A stretch of 64,000 nt of DNA from Xylophilus ampelinus (GTDB lineage Bacteria > Pseudomonadota > Gammaproteobacteria > Burkholderiales > Burkholderiaceae_C): contig NZ_CABFMN010000055.1 of assembly GCF_901875635.1 (NCBI RefSeq), positions 1 through 64,000 of the forward strand, read 5' to 3'. Shown one piece after another: positions 35,183-44,860 of the stretch. Numbering within the stretch: the stretch's first letter is position 1; each line of letters opens with the position of its first letter. The notes beneath the pieces were generated by a model that saw only the letters and a program-made list of their open reading frames with translations, was not told the DNA's origin and made no database searches. A program made the translations under genes and the position numbers.

Positions 35183-35710
35183 ATGACCTCTTCCCTCGCC
35201 CCTTGCAACGCTTCCGCCACCCCCGTCGGCGCCTCGCCGTCGGGTGGCGTCAACCCTTCTCCGCTGCTGCACATGACCATCGGCCAGGTGTCGCGCGCGA
35301 CCGGCATGTCGGCCGACACCCTGCGCTACTACGAGCGCATGGCCCTGCTGGCACCCCCGCGCGATGCGGGCCGCCGGCGCCACTACGGCCCGCAGGACCT
35401 GCTGACGCTGAGCTTCGTCGCGCGCATGCGCGCGACCGACATGCCGCTGGCCGAGATCCGGACCTATCTGGCGCTGGCGGCGCAGGGCGACGGGACCGCC
35501 GAGGCGCGCCGGGCCCTGCTCGAAGCGCATCGCGCCCGCGTGCAGACCCAGCTCAAGGCCTCGGCGGAAGCCCTGGAGGTGATCGACTTCAAGCTCCAGC
35601 ACTACGACGAGCTGTCGCGCAAGATCAAGCTGGTCATGGCCGATGCGCAGCCCGGCGCCTTCACCCTGCCGGCGTCGCGCAGGCCGCGCGGCGAGGCGGC
35701 GGCCGCCTGA
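35183..35710 (+). CDS. MerR family transcriptional regulator
   Basis: Up to 175 residues. The winged helix starts MTIGQVSRATGMSADTLRYY and continues ERMALLAPPRDAGRRRHYG, DLLTLSFVARMRATDMPLAE. A long dimerisation helix follows (LEAHRARVQTQLKASAEALE). No conserved Cys cluster for metal binding is present, so it belongs with the AdhR/YhdM-like organic-stress branch rather than metal sensors. The first 30 residues (MTSSLAPCNASATPVGASPS...) are non-homologous in appearance; the true start may be ATG 35273, directly before TIGQV, unless the ATG 35183 at the predicted transcription start is used leaderlessly. Confidence 0.87.
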   Translation: MTSSLAPCNASATPVGASPSGGVNPSPLLHMTIGQVSRATGMSADTLRYYERMALLAPPRDAGRRRHYGPQDLLTLSFVARMRATDMPLAEIRTYLALAAQGDGTAEARRALLEAHRARVQTQLKASAEALEVIDFKLQHYDELSRKIKLVMADAQPGAFTLPASRRPRGEAAAA

Positions 35711-35787
35711 TGCAAGCTCGTCGGCGCTCCGCAAATGGCGATGCGCACTGACGCGCGCCCGGCCGGCGACTCGCGACAATCGGGGCA

Positions 35788-36258
35788 ATGTCCTCCTCCC
35801 TCTACGCCACCCTCGACCCGCTGCGTGCAGCGCTCCAGCGCGAGGGCCTGGCCGGCGGCCTGCGCTTCCTCAACGCGCGCGTGCCGCACCGCTACACCGC
35901 GGCCTACCGGGTGCAGCAGGACACCTTGGTCAACCTCGACCTGTTCGACAAGGCCGGCGAGGTGCGGCCCGAGTTCCTCGCGTCGGTGCCCTTCGAGGAC
36001 AGCTTCTGCCAGTTCGTGCTGCGCGACGGCGAGTTCCGCACCGAGTGCACGGCGCAGGATGCGCGCCTGGACGGCCACCGCTACCAGGGCGTGATGGGCG
36101 CCTACCACGGCGTGCCGCTGGTGGACGACCACGGCGGCCTGTTCGGCACGCTGTGCCACTTCGACACTGCCGAGCGCACGCTGTCGGACGAGGAGTTCGC
36201 CTTCCTGCAGAAGGCGGCGCGCCTGATGTCGGCGGTCGTCACGCGTCAGGTGCGCTAG
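35788..36258 (+). CDS. GAF domain protein
   Basis: A 156-residue single-domain protein. GAF features are RYTAAYRVQQDTLVNLDLFD, SVPFEDSFCQFVLRDG, VMGAYHGVPLVDDHGGLFGT and LCHFDTAERTLSDEEFAFLQ. It is not fRMsr (no CxxC-type active cysteine set is apparent). It has no attached output domain, so it could be a small-ligand sensor acting on another protein. It ends 2 bp before the stop of the convergent Nramp gene. Confidence 0.8.
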   Translation: MSSSLYATLDPLRAALQREGLAGGLRFLNARVPHRYTAAYRVQQDTLVNLDLFDKAGEVRPEFLASVPFEDSFCQFVLRDGEFRTECTAQDARLDGHRYQGVMGAYHGVPLVDDHGGLFGTLCHFDTAERTLSDEEFAFLQKAARLMSAVVTRQVR

Positions 36259-36260
36259 CG

Positions 36261-37583
36261 CTACACGCCGCCTGCCACCGAAACGACCAGCCACACGTTG
36301 GCGGCGCCGATGGTGCCGAACAGCGTCCAGGCCACCGCGCGCAGCACCGAGCCATTGGCGAAGTCGCCCATCAGCGCGCGGTCGCTGGTGAAGCGGATCA
36401 GCGGCCAGATCGCGAAGGGCAACTGGAAGCTCAGCACCACCTGGCTGAGCACCAGCATCTTGCCCACGCCGCCATCGCCGAACCACCACACGCCGACGAA
36501 GGCCGGCACCAGCGCCAGCGCGCGGGTGATGAGGCGGCGCTGCCAGCAGGGGATCTTCAGGTCCAGGAAGCCTTCCATGATGATCTGGCCCGCGATGGTG
36601 CCGGTGAAGGTGGAGCTCTGCCCCGACGCCAGCAGCGCGATGCCGAAGAGCGTGGCCGCCAGCGCGCTGCCGACGATGGGTTCGATGAGGCGGTAGGCGT
36701 CGCCGATGTCGGCCACCTCGCGATGGCCGCTGCCGTGGAAGGCGCTGGCGGCCAGGACGAGGATCGCGGCGTTGACGAACAGCGCCAGCGTCAGCGAGAT
36801 CACAGCATCGAGCGTACCCAGCGTCACCGCCTCGCGCTTCGCCGCCTCGGTCTTCGCCACCAGGCGCGTCTGCACGATCGACGAATGCAGGTACAGGTTG
36901 TGCGGCATCACCGTGGCGCCGACGATCCCGATGGCCAGGTACAGCGCGCCGGGCTGCTGCAGCCGCTCCAGGCTGGGGCCGAAACCCATCGCGACGCCGA
37001 ACCAGTTGGGCTGGGACATCGCCAGCTCGACCACGAAGCAGCCGGCGATGGTCGTGACCAGGCCCAGCACGATCGCCTCCACGCGGCGGAAGCCCGCCCC
37101 CTGCAGGCCCAGCACCAGCAGCGTGTCGAAGGCCGTGATGGCGATGCCCACGGGAATCGACACGCCGAACAGCAGGTGCAGCGCCAGCGCGCTGCCCAGC
37201 ACCTCGGCCAGGTCGCAGGCGACGATGGCCAGCTCGGCGCCCAACCACAGGAAGCGGTTGGTGCGCGGGCCGTAGTGGTCGCGGCAGGCGCGCGCCAGGT
37301 CCTTGCCGGCCACCAGGCCCAGGCGCACGCACAGGGTCTGCAGCAGCATGGCTGCCAGGCTGGCCAGCAGCACGACGAAGAGCAGGCCGTAGCCGAAGCG
37401 CGAGCCGGCCTCGATGTCGGTGGCCCAGTTGCCGGGGTCCATGTAGCCGACCGACACCAGCAGCCCCGGACCCGCGAAGCGCAGCAGCTTCTTCCACAGC
37501 GGCAACCCCGGATCGACCGCCACGCTGCCCTTGACTTCGGACGGGCAGAACGGGGCGGTGGCGGTGCGGGGCAGGCGGTACAT
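36261..37583 (-). CDS. mntH: Nramp family divalent metal transporter (MntH-like)
   Basis: A 440-residue inner-membrane transporter with eleven or so helices. The metal-site motif of helix 1 is DPGNWATD (Asp49, Asn52), and the helix-6 motif is GATVMPHNLYLHSS. GIALLASGQSSTFTGTIAGQ is the typical later motif. Such proteins import Mn2+/Fe2+ with protons. The frame remains open upstream to 38057 but is antisense to the glycosylase region; MYRLPRT at 37583 is the start. No MntR gene is adjacent. Confidence 0.92.
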   Translation of the reverse strand: MYRLPRTATAPFCPSEVKGSVAVDPGLPLWKKLLRFAGPGLLVSVGYMDPGNWATDIEAGSRFGYGLLFVVLLASLAAMLLQTLCVRLGLVAGKDLARACRDHYGPRTNRFLWLGAELAIVACDLAEVLGSALALHLLFGVSIPVGIAITAFDTLLVLGLQGAGFRRVEAIVLGLVTTIAGCFVVELAMSQPNWFGVAMGFGPSLERLQQPGALYLAIGIVGATVMPHNLYLHSSIVQTRLVAKTEAAKREAVTLGTLDAVISLTLALFVNAAILVLAASAFHGSGHREVADIGDAYRLIEPIVGSALAATLFGIALLASGQSSTFTGTIAGQIIMEGFLDLKIPCWQRRLITRALALVPAFVGVWWFGDGGVGKMLVLSQVVLSFQLPFAIWPLIRFTSDRALMGDFANGSVLRAVAWTLFGTIGAANVWLVVSVAGGV

Positions 37584-37625
37584 CGGCGCCGATGATAGGA
37601 GCGGGCGCGGCGGCCATGGCTTGGC

Positions 37626-37692
37626 AATCGCTATGGTTTCGATAGCTGTTGGCGCCCGTCCCGCGGGCGCCACAGGCCGATTTGGCTTGGAA
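37626..37692 (+). repeat. Interspersed repeat, copy 7
   Basis: Full-length copy: aatcgctatggtttcgatagctgttg, gcgcccgtcccgcgggcgc core with near-perfect self-complementarity, cacaggccgatttggcttgga. It lies between the Nramp start and the glycosylase stop. Confidence 0.8.
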
Positions 37693-37696
37693 TCGC

Positions 37697-38284
37697 TCAG
37701 CGCCCGCGGCGCGCGGCGGCCGGGAAGGGCCGGCTCAGGAAGCGCGAGCCCTGCTCGCCGAAGCGCCAGGGCAGGTCGACCGCCTTGCTGATGCCGATGC
37801 GCGGGCCCACCTGCACGAGCACCGGCGGCGCGGCATCGGCGGCCAGCAGCTCGAAGGGCGGCGCGTCCAGCCGGTGGCCGTTGAAGCTGGCGTCCACGCC
37901 CAGCGCCTGCCCCACGCGACCCGGGCCTGCGGCCAGCAGGCGGTCGTCCTCCACGCCGCGCCGGCGACGCATCGTGGCCAGGCCTTGCGTGGGCTGCAGC
38001 GCGCGGATCAGCACGCCGGCGCCGTGGCCCTCCTCGCGGCAGACGAAGTTGAGGCACCAGTGGATGCCGTAGGAGCGGTACACGTAGGCCCGGCCGGGCG
38101 GCCCGAACATGGCGGCGTTGCGCAGCGTGGGCCCGCCGTAGGTGTGCGAGGCCGGGTCGTCGCGGTCGTAGGCTTCGGTCTCGACGATGCGGCCGCCCAC
38201 GCCGTCGACCAGCACGGTGACGCCGATGAGCGCACGGGCGATCTCCTCGGACGGGCCGCCGAAGTCCACGCCAGCCAGTTTCAT
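37697..38284 (-). CDS. 3-methyladenine DNA glycosylase, AAG/Mpg family
   Basis: A 195-residue base-excision repair enzyme. The catalytic region GGRIVETEAYDRDDPASH holds the water-activating Glu. AMFGPPGRAYVYRSYGIHWC contains the intercalating Tyr region, and LLAAGPGRVGQALGVDASFN follows. It removes alkylated purines. The start MKLAGVDFGG at 38284 lies 76 bp from the divergent SnoaL-like gene. Confidence 0.93.
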   Translation of the reverse strand: MKLAGVDFGGPSEEIARALIGVTVLVDGVGGRIVETEAYDRDDPASHTYGGPTLRNAAMFGPPGRAYVYRSYGIHWCLNFVCREEGHGAGVLIRALQPTQGLATMRRRRGVEDDRLLAAGPGRVGQALGVDASFNGHRLDAPPFELLAADAAPPVLVQVGPRIGISKAVDLPWRFGEQGSRFLSRPFPAAARRGR

Positions 38285-38360
38285 GCGGCGATGCTCACGG
38301 CAGGACCGGGCCCGGCGCGCGCCGCCGCCCCGACGCAACGAACACTGCGAAACCATCGAC

Positions 38361-38828
38361 GTGCCGGGCAACGAACTCTCCGGCCCCGGCAGCCACTGGG
38401 TGGAGCGCCGCGATGTCGATGCCGAACGCATGCTGCCCGATCTGGCCGCACGGCGCGTGATCGACGAAAGCCTGCAGGCGTGGATCGATGGCGACATGGG
38501 CCGGCACATGGCCTACTTCACGCCGGGCGCGACACTGATCACGCCCACCGGCGGCTGCCACCGAGGCAACGTCGACTTGCGCACGGCCTTCGAACGCGAG
38601 CGTGCGGCGATGCCCGGGCTGCGCATGGCGGTGCAGGAACGGCAGCTCAGCCATCCGGCGCCGGGCACCTGCGTCGTGATGATGGAAGGCACGATCGACC
38701 ATTCCGGCATGCCGCACCCCGAACGTTGGGCCAGCGCGCAGGCGCCGGTGTTCGACGAGGACGGGCAATGGCGGATCGCCGCACACCAGGCTCATCACGT
38801 GCGACGGGAGGTTGCCGTCGGGGCGTAG
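38361..38828 (+). CDS. NTF2/SnoaL-like fold protein
   Basis: About 155 residues from a GTG (VPGNELSGPGSHWVERRDV). Cone-fold features are ARRVIDESLQAWIDGDMGRH, MAYFTPGATLITPTGGCHRG, RTAFERERAAMPGLRMAVQE and a final QWRIAAHQAHHV. It may bind or isomerise a small hydrophobic molecule; function unknown. The start is uncertain: no ATG is near, and further upstream the frame is antisense to the glycosylase gene. Confidence 0.65.
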   Translation: MPGNELSGPGSHWVERRDVDAERMLPDLAARRVIDESLQAWIDGDMGRHMAYFTPGATLITPTGGCHRGNVDLRTAFERERAAMPGLRMAVQERQLSHPAPGTCVVMMEGTIDHSGMPHPERWASAQAPVFDEDGQWRIAAHQAHHVRREVAVGA

Positions 38829-38836
38829 CGCGGCCG

Positions 38837-39229
38837 TCACGCCAGCGGTGCCATCTGCGAAGGCCGGTCCTGGCTGCAGTAGTCGAAAAAGGCGTCGAGC
38901 TCGTTCGACTTGTCGAACACCGCGTCGGCCCCCAGCGCCAGGCAGCGCGCGCGGATGTCGGGGGTGGCGTAGTTGGTCAGCACGACCACGCGCTGGTGCG
39001 CGCGGCGCGGCGTGCACGCATTCAGCACGCCCAGGCCCGAGCCTTCGCGCAGGAACAGGTCGATCACCGCCAGGTGCCACACGTCGGCGTGGTCGCGCAG
39101 CCAGGCCATGGCCTGGGCCTCGGTCTCGGCCACGCCCACCACGGGCGCATCGGCCAGGTCGGCCAACGTCGGAATGAGGTTGTCCCGGATGGTCGGGTTG
39201 TCTTCGACGAGAAAGGTCAGCAGGGCCAT
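38837..39229 (-). CDS. Stand-alone receiver-domain response regulator, paralogue C
   Basis: A 130-residue CheY-like protein: Glu9-Asp10 (FLVEDN), Asp57 (LAVIDLFL), NYAT switch (with Thr85 in VVVLTNYAT, where its paralogues have Ser) and Lys107 (VFDKSNELDAFFDYC). Third member of the family at 24326 and 32937. No output domain or kinase nearby. The frame is open far upstream (to 39670), but MALLTFLVEDN is the start expected from its paralogues. Confidence 0.88.
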   Translation of the reverse strand: MALLTFLVEDNPTIRDNLIPTLADLADAPVVGVAETEAQAMAWLRDHADVWHLAVIDLFLREGSGLGVLNACTPRRAHQRVVVLTNYATPDIRARCLALGADAVFDKSNELDAFFDYCSQDRPSQMAPLA

Positions 39230-39351
39230 GCAGCGGGATAGCGGGCGACTCTGGCGGCAGTGTACGCATCGCGCCCGTCGCCCGTGGCGGCAGGTCGAAA
39301 CCGCAAAATCGCGGCCGACTCCCACCCGCAGCGCGCACCCAGGAGACCCCG

Positions 39352-39519
39352 ATGACCCGCGACGCCCCGACCGACGCCCCTGCCACCGTGCTCGACCGTG
39401 GCGCCGGCGCCCGCGCGCGCGCCGTGGCCGAGTGCCGCAGCACCGCCGCCACGCTGTTGGCGCACACGGCACGTCGCGACATACCCGAGCGTGCCCGCCG
39501 GACGGGCATGCCTTCCTAG
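39352..39519 (+). CDS. Small basic protein, 55 residues
   Basis: A short frame (MTRDAPTDAPATVLDRGAGA ... ending TGMPS) with a strong ribosome site, aggag five bases before the ATG. It is rich in Arg and Ala with one Cys (AVAECRSTAA). No family recognised. The stop codon TAG overlaps a -10-like TAGAAT (39517-39522) in front of the SulP gene. Treat as probable but unproven. Confidence 0.45.
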   Translation: MTRDAPTDAPATVLDRGAGARARAVAECRSTAATLLAHTARRDIPERARRTGMPS

Positions 39520-39594
39520 AATCCCGGCCCATGCTGCTGCGCAGCGCGTCCGCACGGCGGCTTGCCCAAGTGTTCTTCCTGCATGTCTTCCCGA

Positions 39595-41043
39595 ATGTCC
39601 CGCCTGCGCGCCGAATGGGCGCCCAGCATCCCGCGCGAACTGATGGCCGGCGCCGTCGCCACCTTCGCACTCATCCCCGAGGTGATCGCCTTTTCCTTCG
39701 TCGCCGGCGTCGATCCCGCGGTGGGCCTGTTCGCCTCTTTCGTCATCGGCCTGGTCATCGCCTTCAGCGGCGGCCGGCCGGCCATGGTGTCGGCGGCGGC
39801 CGGCTCGGTGGCGCTGGTGGCCGCGCCGCTGGTGCAGGCCCACGGCCTGCCCTACCTCCTGGCCGCAGGCCTGCTGGCCGGCCTGATGCAGATCGTGTTC
39901 GGGCTGCTGCGCCTGGGCGTGCTGATGCGCTTCGTGTCCAGTTCGGTAAGAACCGGCTTCGTGAACGCGCTGGCCATCCTGATCTTCGCGGCCCAGTGGC
40001 CGCACTTCGCACATGCCAACGCCGCCACCTGGGCCATGATCGCGCTCGGGCTGGCGGTCATCTATGGCCTGCCGCGCCTGACGCGTGCGGTGCCGTCGCC
40101 GCTGGTGGCCATCCTGGTCGTCAGCCTGGTCGGCCAGGCACTCCACCTGCCGCTGGCCACGGTCGCCGACCTCGGACAGCTGCCATCCGCCCTGCCCACC
40201 TTCGGCTGGCCCGGCGTGCCGCCGACACTGGAGACGCTGCGCATCATCGCCCTGCCCGCCTTCGCCATCGCGATGGTCGGCCTGCTCGAATCGCTGATGA
40301 CAGCCAGCGTCGTGGACGAACTCACCGACACGCCGAGCAGCAAGAACCGCGAATGCGGCGGTCTGGGCGTGGCCAACGTGGCGGCCGGACTGTTCGGTGG
40401 CATCGCCGGCTGCGGAATGATCGGGCAGACCATCAGCAACGTGCGCTACGGCGGGCGCGGCCGCCTGTCGACACTCTTCGCAGGCGCCTTCCTGCTCATC
40501 CTCATGGTGATGCTCAAACCATGGGTGTCTCAGGTACCAGTGGCGGCGCTGGTCGCGGTCATGGTGATGGTGTCGGCGTCGACCTTCGACTGGGGTTCGC
40601 TGCGGACCTTGGTCACGCACCCCCGGTTGTCGAGTGCCGTCATGCTGGCCACTGTGGCCGTGACGGTGTCGACCGATAACCTGGCGGCGGGCGTGGCGGT
40701 CGGCGTGCTGCTCAGCGGCGTGTTCTTCGCCGCCAAGGTGGCGAAATTGATGGAGGTCACGGCGCAGGACGACCAGACCGCAGGCACCCGGGTCTATACC
40801 GTGCGCGGCCAGGTCTTCTTCGCCTCGGCGGATGTGCTGGTCGACGCCTTCGACTTCCGCGACGTCGAAGGCCGACCCGTGGTCGTCGACGTCACGGCTG
40901 CACATTTCTGGGATGTCACGGCCGTGGCCGCACTGCACAAGGTCGTCGCACGGCTGCGCGGCCACGGCAGCAGCGTCGACGTGGTGGGCCTGAACGCCCA
41001 CAGCCTTGGGCTGATGCAGCGCATGGACGTCACGCTCCCCTGA
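39595..41043 (+). CDS. SulP family anion transporter with STAS domain
   Basis: About 482 residues from ATG 39595 (MSRLRAEWAPSIPRELMAGA); 39583 or 39562 are alternatives. The sulfate-permease membrane domain has VATFALIPEVIAFSFVAGVD, SAAAGSVALVAAPLV, FVNALAILIFAAQ and AIAMVGLLESLMTASVVDEL. CGGLGVANVAAGLFGGIAGC and GMIGQTISNVRYGGRGRLST follow. A C-terminal STAS domain (VYTVRGQVFFASADVLVDAF, HFWDVTAVAALHKVV) closes it. It moves an anion such as sulfate or bicarbonate with Na+ or H+; which one is unknown. Confidence 0.9.
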   Translation: MSRLRAEWAPSIPRELMAGAVATFALIPEVIAFSFVAGVDPAVGLFASFVIGLVIAFSGGRPAMVSAAAGSVALVAAPLVQAHGLPYLLAAGLLAGLMQIVFGLLRLGVLMRFVSSSVRTGFVNALAILIFAAQWPHFAHANAATWAMIALGLAVIYGLPRLTRAVPSPLVAILVVSLVGQALHLPLATVADLGQLPSALPTFGWPGVPPTLETLRIIALPAFAIAMVGLLESLMTASVVDELTDTPSSKNRECGGLGVANVAAGLFGGIAGCGMIGQTISNVRYGGRGRLSTLFAGAFLLILMVMLKPWVSQVPVAALVAVMVMVSASTFDWGSLRTLVTHPRLSSAVMLATVAVTVSTDNLAAGVAVGVLLSGVFFAAKVAKLMEVTAQDDQTAGTRVYTVRGQVFFASADVLVDAFDFRDVEGRPVVVDVTAAHFWDVTAVAALHKVVARLRGHGSSVDVVGLNAHSLGLMQRMDVTLP

Positions 41044-41074
41044 CGTCAGCGCCGCGAGCGCGGCGCGTGGCGTC

Positions 41075-41152
41075 TCAGAAAACGCCGAACAGCTTGAGCA
41101 GGATGATGACGCTGATGGGCACGCCGAGCAGCCAGAGGATGATGGACTTCAT
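41075..41152 (-). CDS. 25-residue hydrophobic membrane peptide
   Basis: Encodes MKSIILWLLGVPISVIILLK plus LFGVF, a single membrane span with LLG(V/I)PI. Tiny conserved proteins of this form (LWLLGIPIPIIILL-type) recur in many proteobacterial genomes. It has a ggaga ribosome site eight bases before the ATG. Function unknown. It is on the minus strand, converging with the SulP gene. Confidence 0.6.
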   Translation of the reverse strand: MKSIILWLLGVPISVIILLKLFGVF

Positions 41153-41277
41153 GTGGGTCTCCGTGGGTGAAAGAAGTGAGAGGCATGATCGGCAGCACCA
41201 CCTGCACGGGCGTGCCGGCGTGCACAGGCTGGCCCCGTAGGAGCGCCCGCCGCGTCGATGCGGGCGAGCACCCTTGC

Positions 41278-41340
41278 TACGAAAAACATAGCTGCTTGCG
41301 CAAGCGGGACGGGCGCTGCAGCCCGAAATGATCTGAAAAT
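41278..41340 (+). repeat. Interspersed repeat, copy 8
   Basis: gaaaaacatagctgcttgcg, caagcgggacgggcgctgca, gcccgaaatgatctgaaaat. It lies in the ~230-bp region between the 25-residue peptide and the gap terminator. Nothing else is seen there. Confidence 0.7.
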
Positions 41341-41380
41341 TCCGCCGCCTCCAGGCAGACCACTTCCGCAAGGCCGATCC

Positions 41381-41406
41381 AAAAAAAAACGCGCCCGAAG
41401 GCGCGT
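41381..41406 (-). terminator. Rho-independent terminator of gap
   Basis: On the minus strand ACGCGCC-TTCG-GGCGCGT forms a 7-bp stem with a stable UUCG-type loop, followed by nine U residues, 25 bp after the gap stop codon. Confidence 0.92.
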
Positions 41407-41430
41407 TCCCGGTCAGCGCGGTGCCGCTGA

Positions 41431-42581
<1,151 letters not shown>

Positions 42582-42596
42582 GTCCGTATTCGATGC

Positions 42597-44696
42597 TCAA
42601 GCCAGCACCGCTTCCACGGTCGCCGCGACGTTCTCGGGCGTGAAACCGAAGTGCTTGAACAGCACGGGTGCGGGCGCCGATTCGCCGTACGTGTCGATGC
42701 CGACGACGGCCGACACGCCGTACTTCCACCAGCCGCCGGTGCAGCCCATCTCGACGGCGATGCGCGGGATCTTCTTCGGCAGCACGGCCTTCTTGTAGCC
42801 GACGTCCTGGCGGTCGAAGGTGGTGGTCGAAGGCATCGACACCACGCGCACCGCGATCTTCTTGGCCGCCAGCAGCTTCTGCGCGGCCAGGGCCAGCGGC
42901 ACTTCGGAGCCGGTCGCGATGATGATGGCGGCGGTCTTCTTGCTCTTGAGGCCGACGGCCTCGGGCTCGGCCAGGACGTAGGCGCCCTTGGCGATGTCGC
43001 TCAGGTCGGTCTTGGGCGAATAGGCGATGTTCTGGCGCGAGAGCAGCAGCGCGGTGGGCCGCGACTGGTTCTGCAGCGCGACGGCCCAGGCCACTGCCGT
43101 CTCGGCCGTGTCGGACGGGCGCCAGACGTCCAGGTTGGGGATCAGGCGCAGCGAGGCGGCGTGCTCGATCGACTGGTGCGTGGGACCGTCCTCGCCCAGG
43201 CCGATCGAGTCGTGCGTGAAGACGTGGATCACACGGCGCTTCATCAGCGCAGCCATGCGGATGGCGTTGCGGCTGTAGTCGCTGAAGGTCAGGAAGGTGC
43301 CGCCGTAAGGAATGTAGCCGCCATGCAGCGCGATGCCGTTCATGACGGCGGCCATGCCGAACTCGCGCACGCCGTAGTTGATGTGGCGGCCAATGACGCC
43401 CTGCGGCGTTTCGGCGGCCGCGTCGGGCTTGGACTCGTCCTCGGCACCGTGCTTGGCCTCCACCGCCGGCACGTTCATGACCACGGCGCCGGTCCTGGCG
43501 TCGAAGCGCAGGGCGGCGGTGCTCTTGGTGTTGGTGAGGTTGGAGCCGGTGAGGTCGGCACTGCCGCCGAGCATTTCGGGCAGGGCCGCGGTGAAGGCCT
43601 CGAGCGCGAGCTGGCTGGCCTTGCGGCTGGCGACGGTCTCGCCCTTGCTGTGGGCCGCCACGATGGTGTCGAAGGCGACCTGGTGGAAGTCGGCGGGCAG
43701 CTCCCCCTTCATGCGGCGGGTGAACTCGTCGGCCAGCTTCGGGTAGGCGGCGATGTAGGCGGCGAAGCGGTCGTCCCATTCGCCCTCGACCTTCGCACCC
43801 GCGGCGCGGTGGTTCCAGTCGTCGTAGACGGCCTGGGGGATCACGAAGGGCGGCTCGGTCCAGCCGAGCGCTTCGCGCGTGAGCTTGATCTCGTCAGGGC
43901 CCAGCGCCTCGCCGTGGGCCTTGGCGGTGCCGGCGCGGTTCGGGCTGCCCTTGCCGATCGTGGTCTTGCAGATGATCAGCGTCGGCTTGTCTTCGGACTT
44001 CTTCGCCTTGGCGATGGCATCCGACACGGCCTTGACGCTGTTGCCCTCGATCGGGCCGATCACGTTCCACTCGTACGCCTTGAAGCGCTCGGCGGTGTGG
44101 TCGACGAACCAGGGCTTGACCTGGCCATCAATGCTGATGCCGTTGTCGTCGTAGAGCGCGATCAGCTTGTTGAGCTTCCAGGCACCGGCCAGCGCGCAGG
44201 CCTCGTGGCTGATGCCTTCCATCAGGCAGCCGTCGCCCAGGAAGGCGTAGGTGTGGTGGTCGACGATGGCGTGGCCCGGGCGGTTGAACTCGGCGGCCAG
44301 CAGCTTCTCGGCCAGGGCGAAGCCGACGGCGTTGGTGATGCCCTGGCCCAGCGGGCCGGTGGTAGTTTCCACGCCGGGGGTGACGTCCACTTCCGGATGG
44401 CCGGCCGTCTTGCTGTGCAGCTGGCGGAAGTTCTTGATCTCGTCGATGGGCAGGTCGTAGCCCGTGAGGTGCAGCACGGCGTACTGCAGCATGGACGCGT
44501 GGCCGTTCGACAGGATGAAGCGGTCGCGGTCGAACCAGTGCGGGTTGGCCGGGTTGTAGCGCAGGTGCTCTCCCCACAGTGCGACAGCCATCTCGGCCAT
44601 GCCCATCGGCGCGCCGGGGTGGCCGGAGTTGGCTTGTTGTACGGCGTCCATTGCCAACGCGCGGATCGCGTTGGCCATCAAGGCTTGGTTGGCCAT
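42597..44696 (-). CDS. tkt: Transketolase
   Basis: A 699-residue thiamine-diphosphate enzyme starting MANQALMANAIRALAMDAVQ. Typical motifs are QANSGHPGAPMGMAE, GPLGQGITNAVGFALAEK, the ThDP motif GDGCLMEGISHEACALAGAW ... NN-like DDNGISIDG, and THDSIGLGEDGPTHQ in the pyrimidine domain. It transfers two-carbon units in the pentose phosphate pathway. It is transcribed toward gap. An upstream in-frame ATG at 44759 would add an unsupported extension. Confidence 0.97.
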   Translation of the reverse strand: MANQALMANAIRALAMDAVQQANSGHPGAPMGMAEMAVALWGEHLRYNPANPHWFDRDRFILSNGHASMLQYAVLHLTGYDLPIDEIKNFRQLHSKTAGHPEVDVTPGVETTTGPLGQGITNAVGFALAEKLLAAEFNRPGHAIVDHHTYAFLGDGCLMEGISHEACALAGAWKLNKLIALYDDNGISIDGQVKPWFVDHTAERFKAYEWNVIGPIEGNSVKAVSDAIAKAKKSEDKPTLIICKTTIGKGSPNRAGTAKAHGEALGPDEIKLTREALGWTEPPFVIPQAVYDDWNHRAAGAKVEGEWDDRFAAYIAAYPKLADEFTRRMKGELPADFHQVAFDTIVAAHSKGETVASRKASQLALEAFTAALPEMLGGSADLTGSNLTNTKSTAALRFDARTGAVVMNVPAVEAKHGAEDESKPDAAAETPQGVIGRHINYGVREFGMAAVMNGIALHGGYIPYGGTFLTFSDYSRNAIRMAALMKRRVIHVFTHDSIGLGEDGPTHQSIEHAASLRLIPNLDVWRPSDTAETAVAWAVALQNQSRPTALLLSRQNIAYSPKTDLSDIAKGAYVLAEPEAVGLKSKKTAAIIIATGSEVPLALAAQKLLAAKKIAVRVVSMPSTTTFDRQDVGYKKAVLPKKIPRIAVEMGCTGGWWKYGVSAVVGIDTYGESAPAPVLFKHFGFTPENVAATVEAVLA

Positions 44697-44860
44697 CGGG
44701 GGCTTTCGGGGGAGAGGGAAAGGAGGAGAGCCCTCAATTTTAGCGAGCGGGGTGACCGACATCCTGCAAAGCCTCCCGGACCCTGCGCGGGCGTCGCGTA
44801 TTGCAGCGAGTGCCCCGCGCATCCGGGCCCGGGCGACGACGGGCTGCTAGAGTCCGCGCC

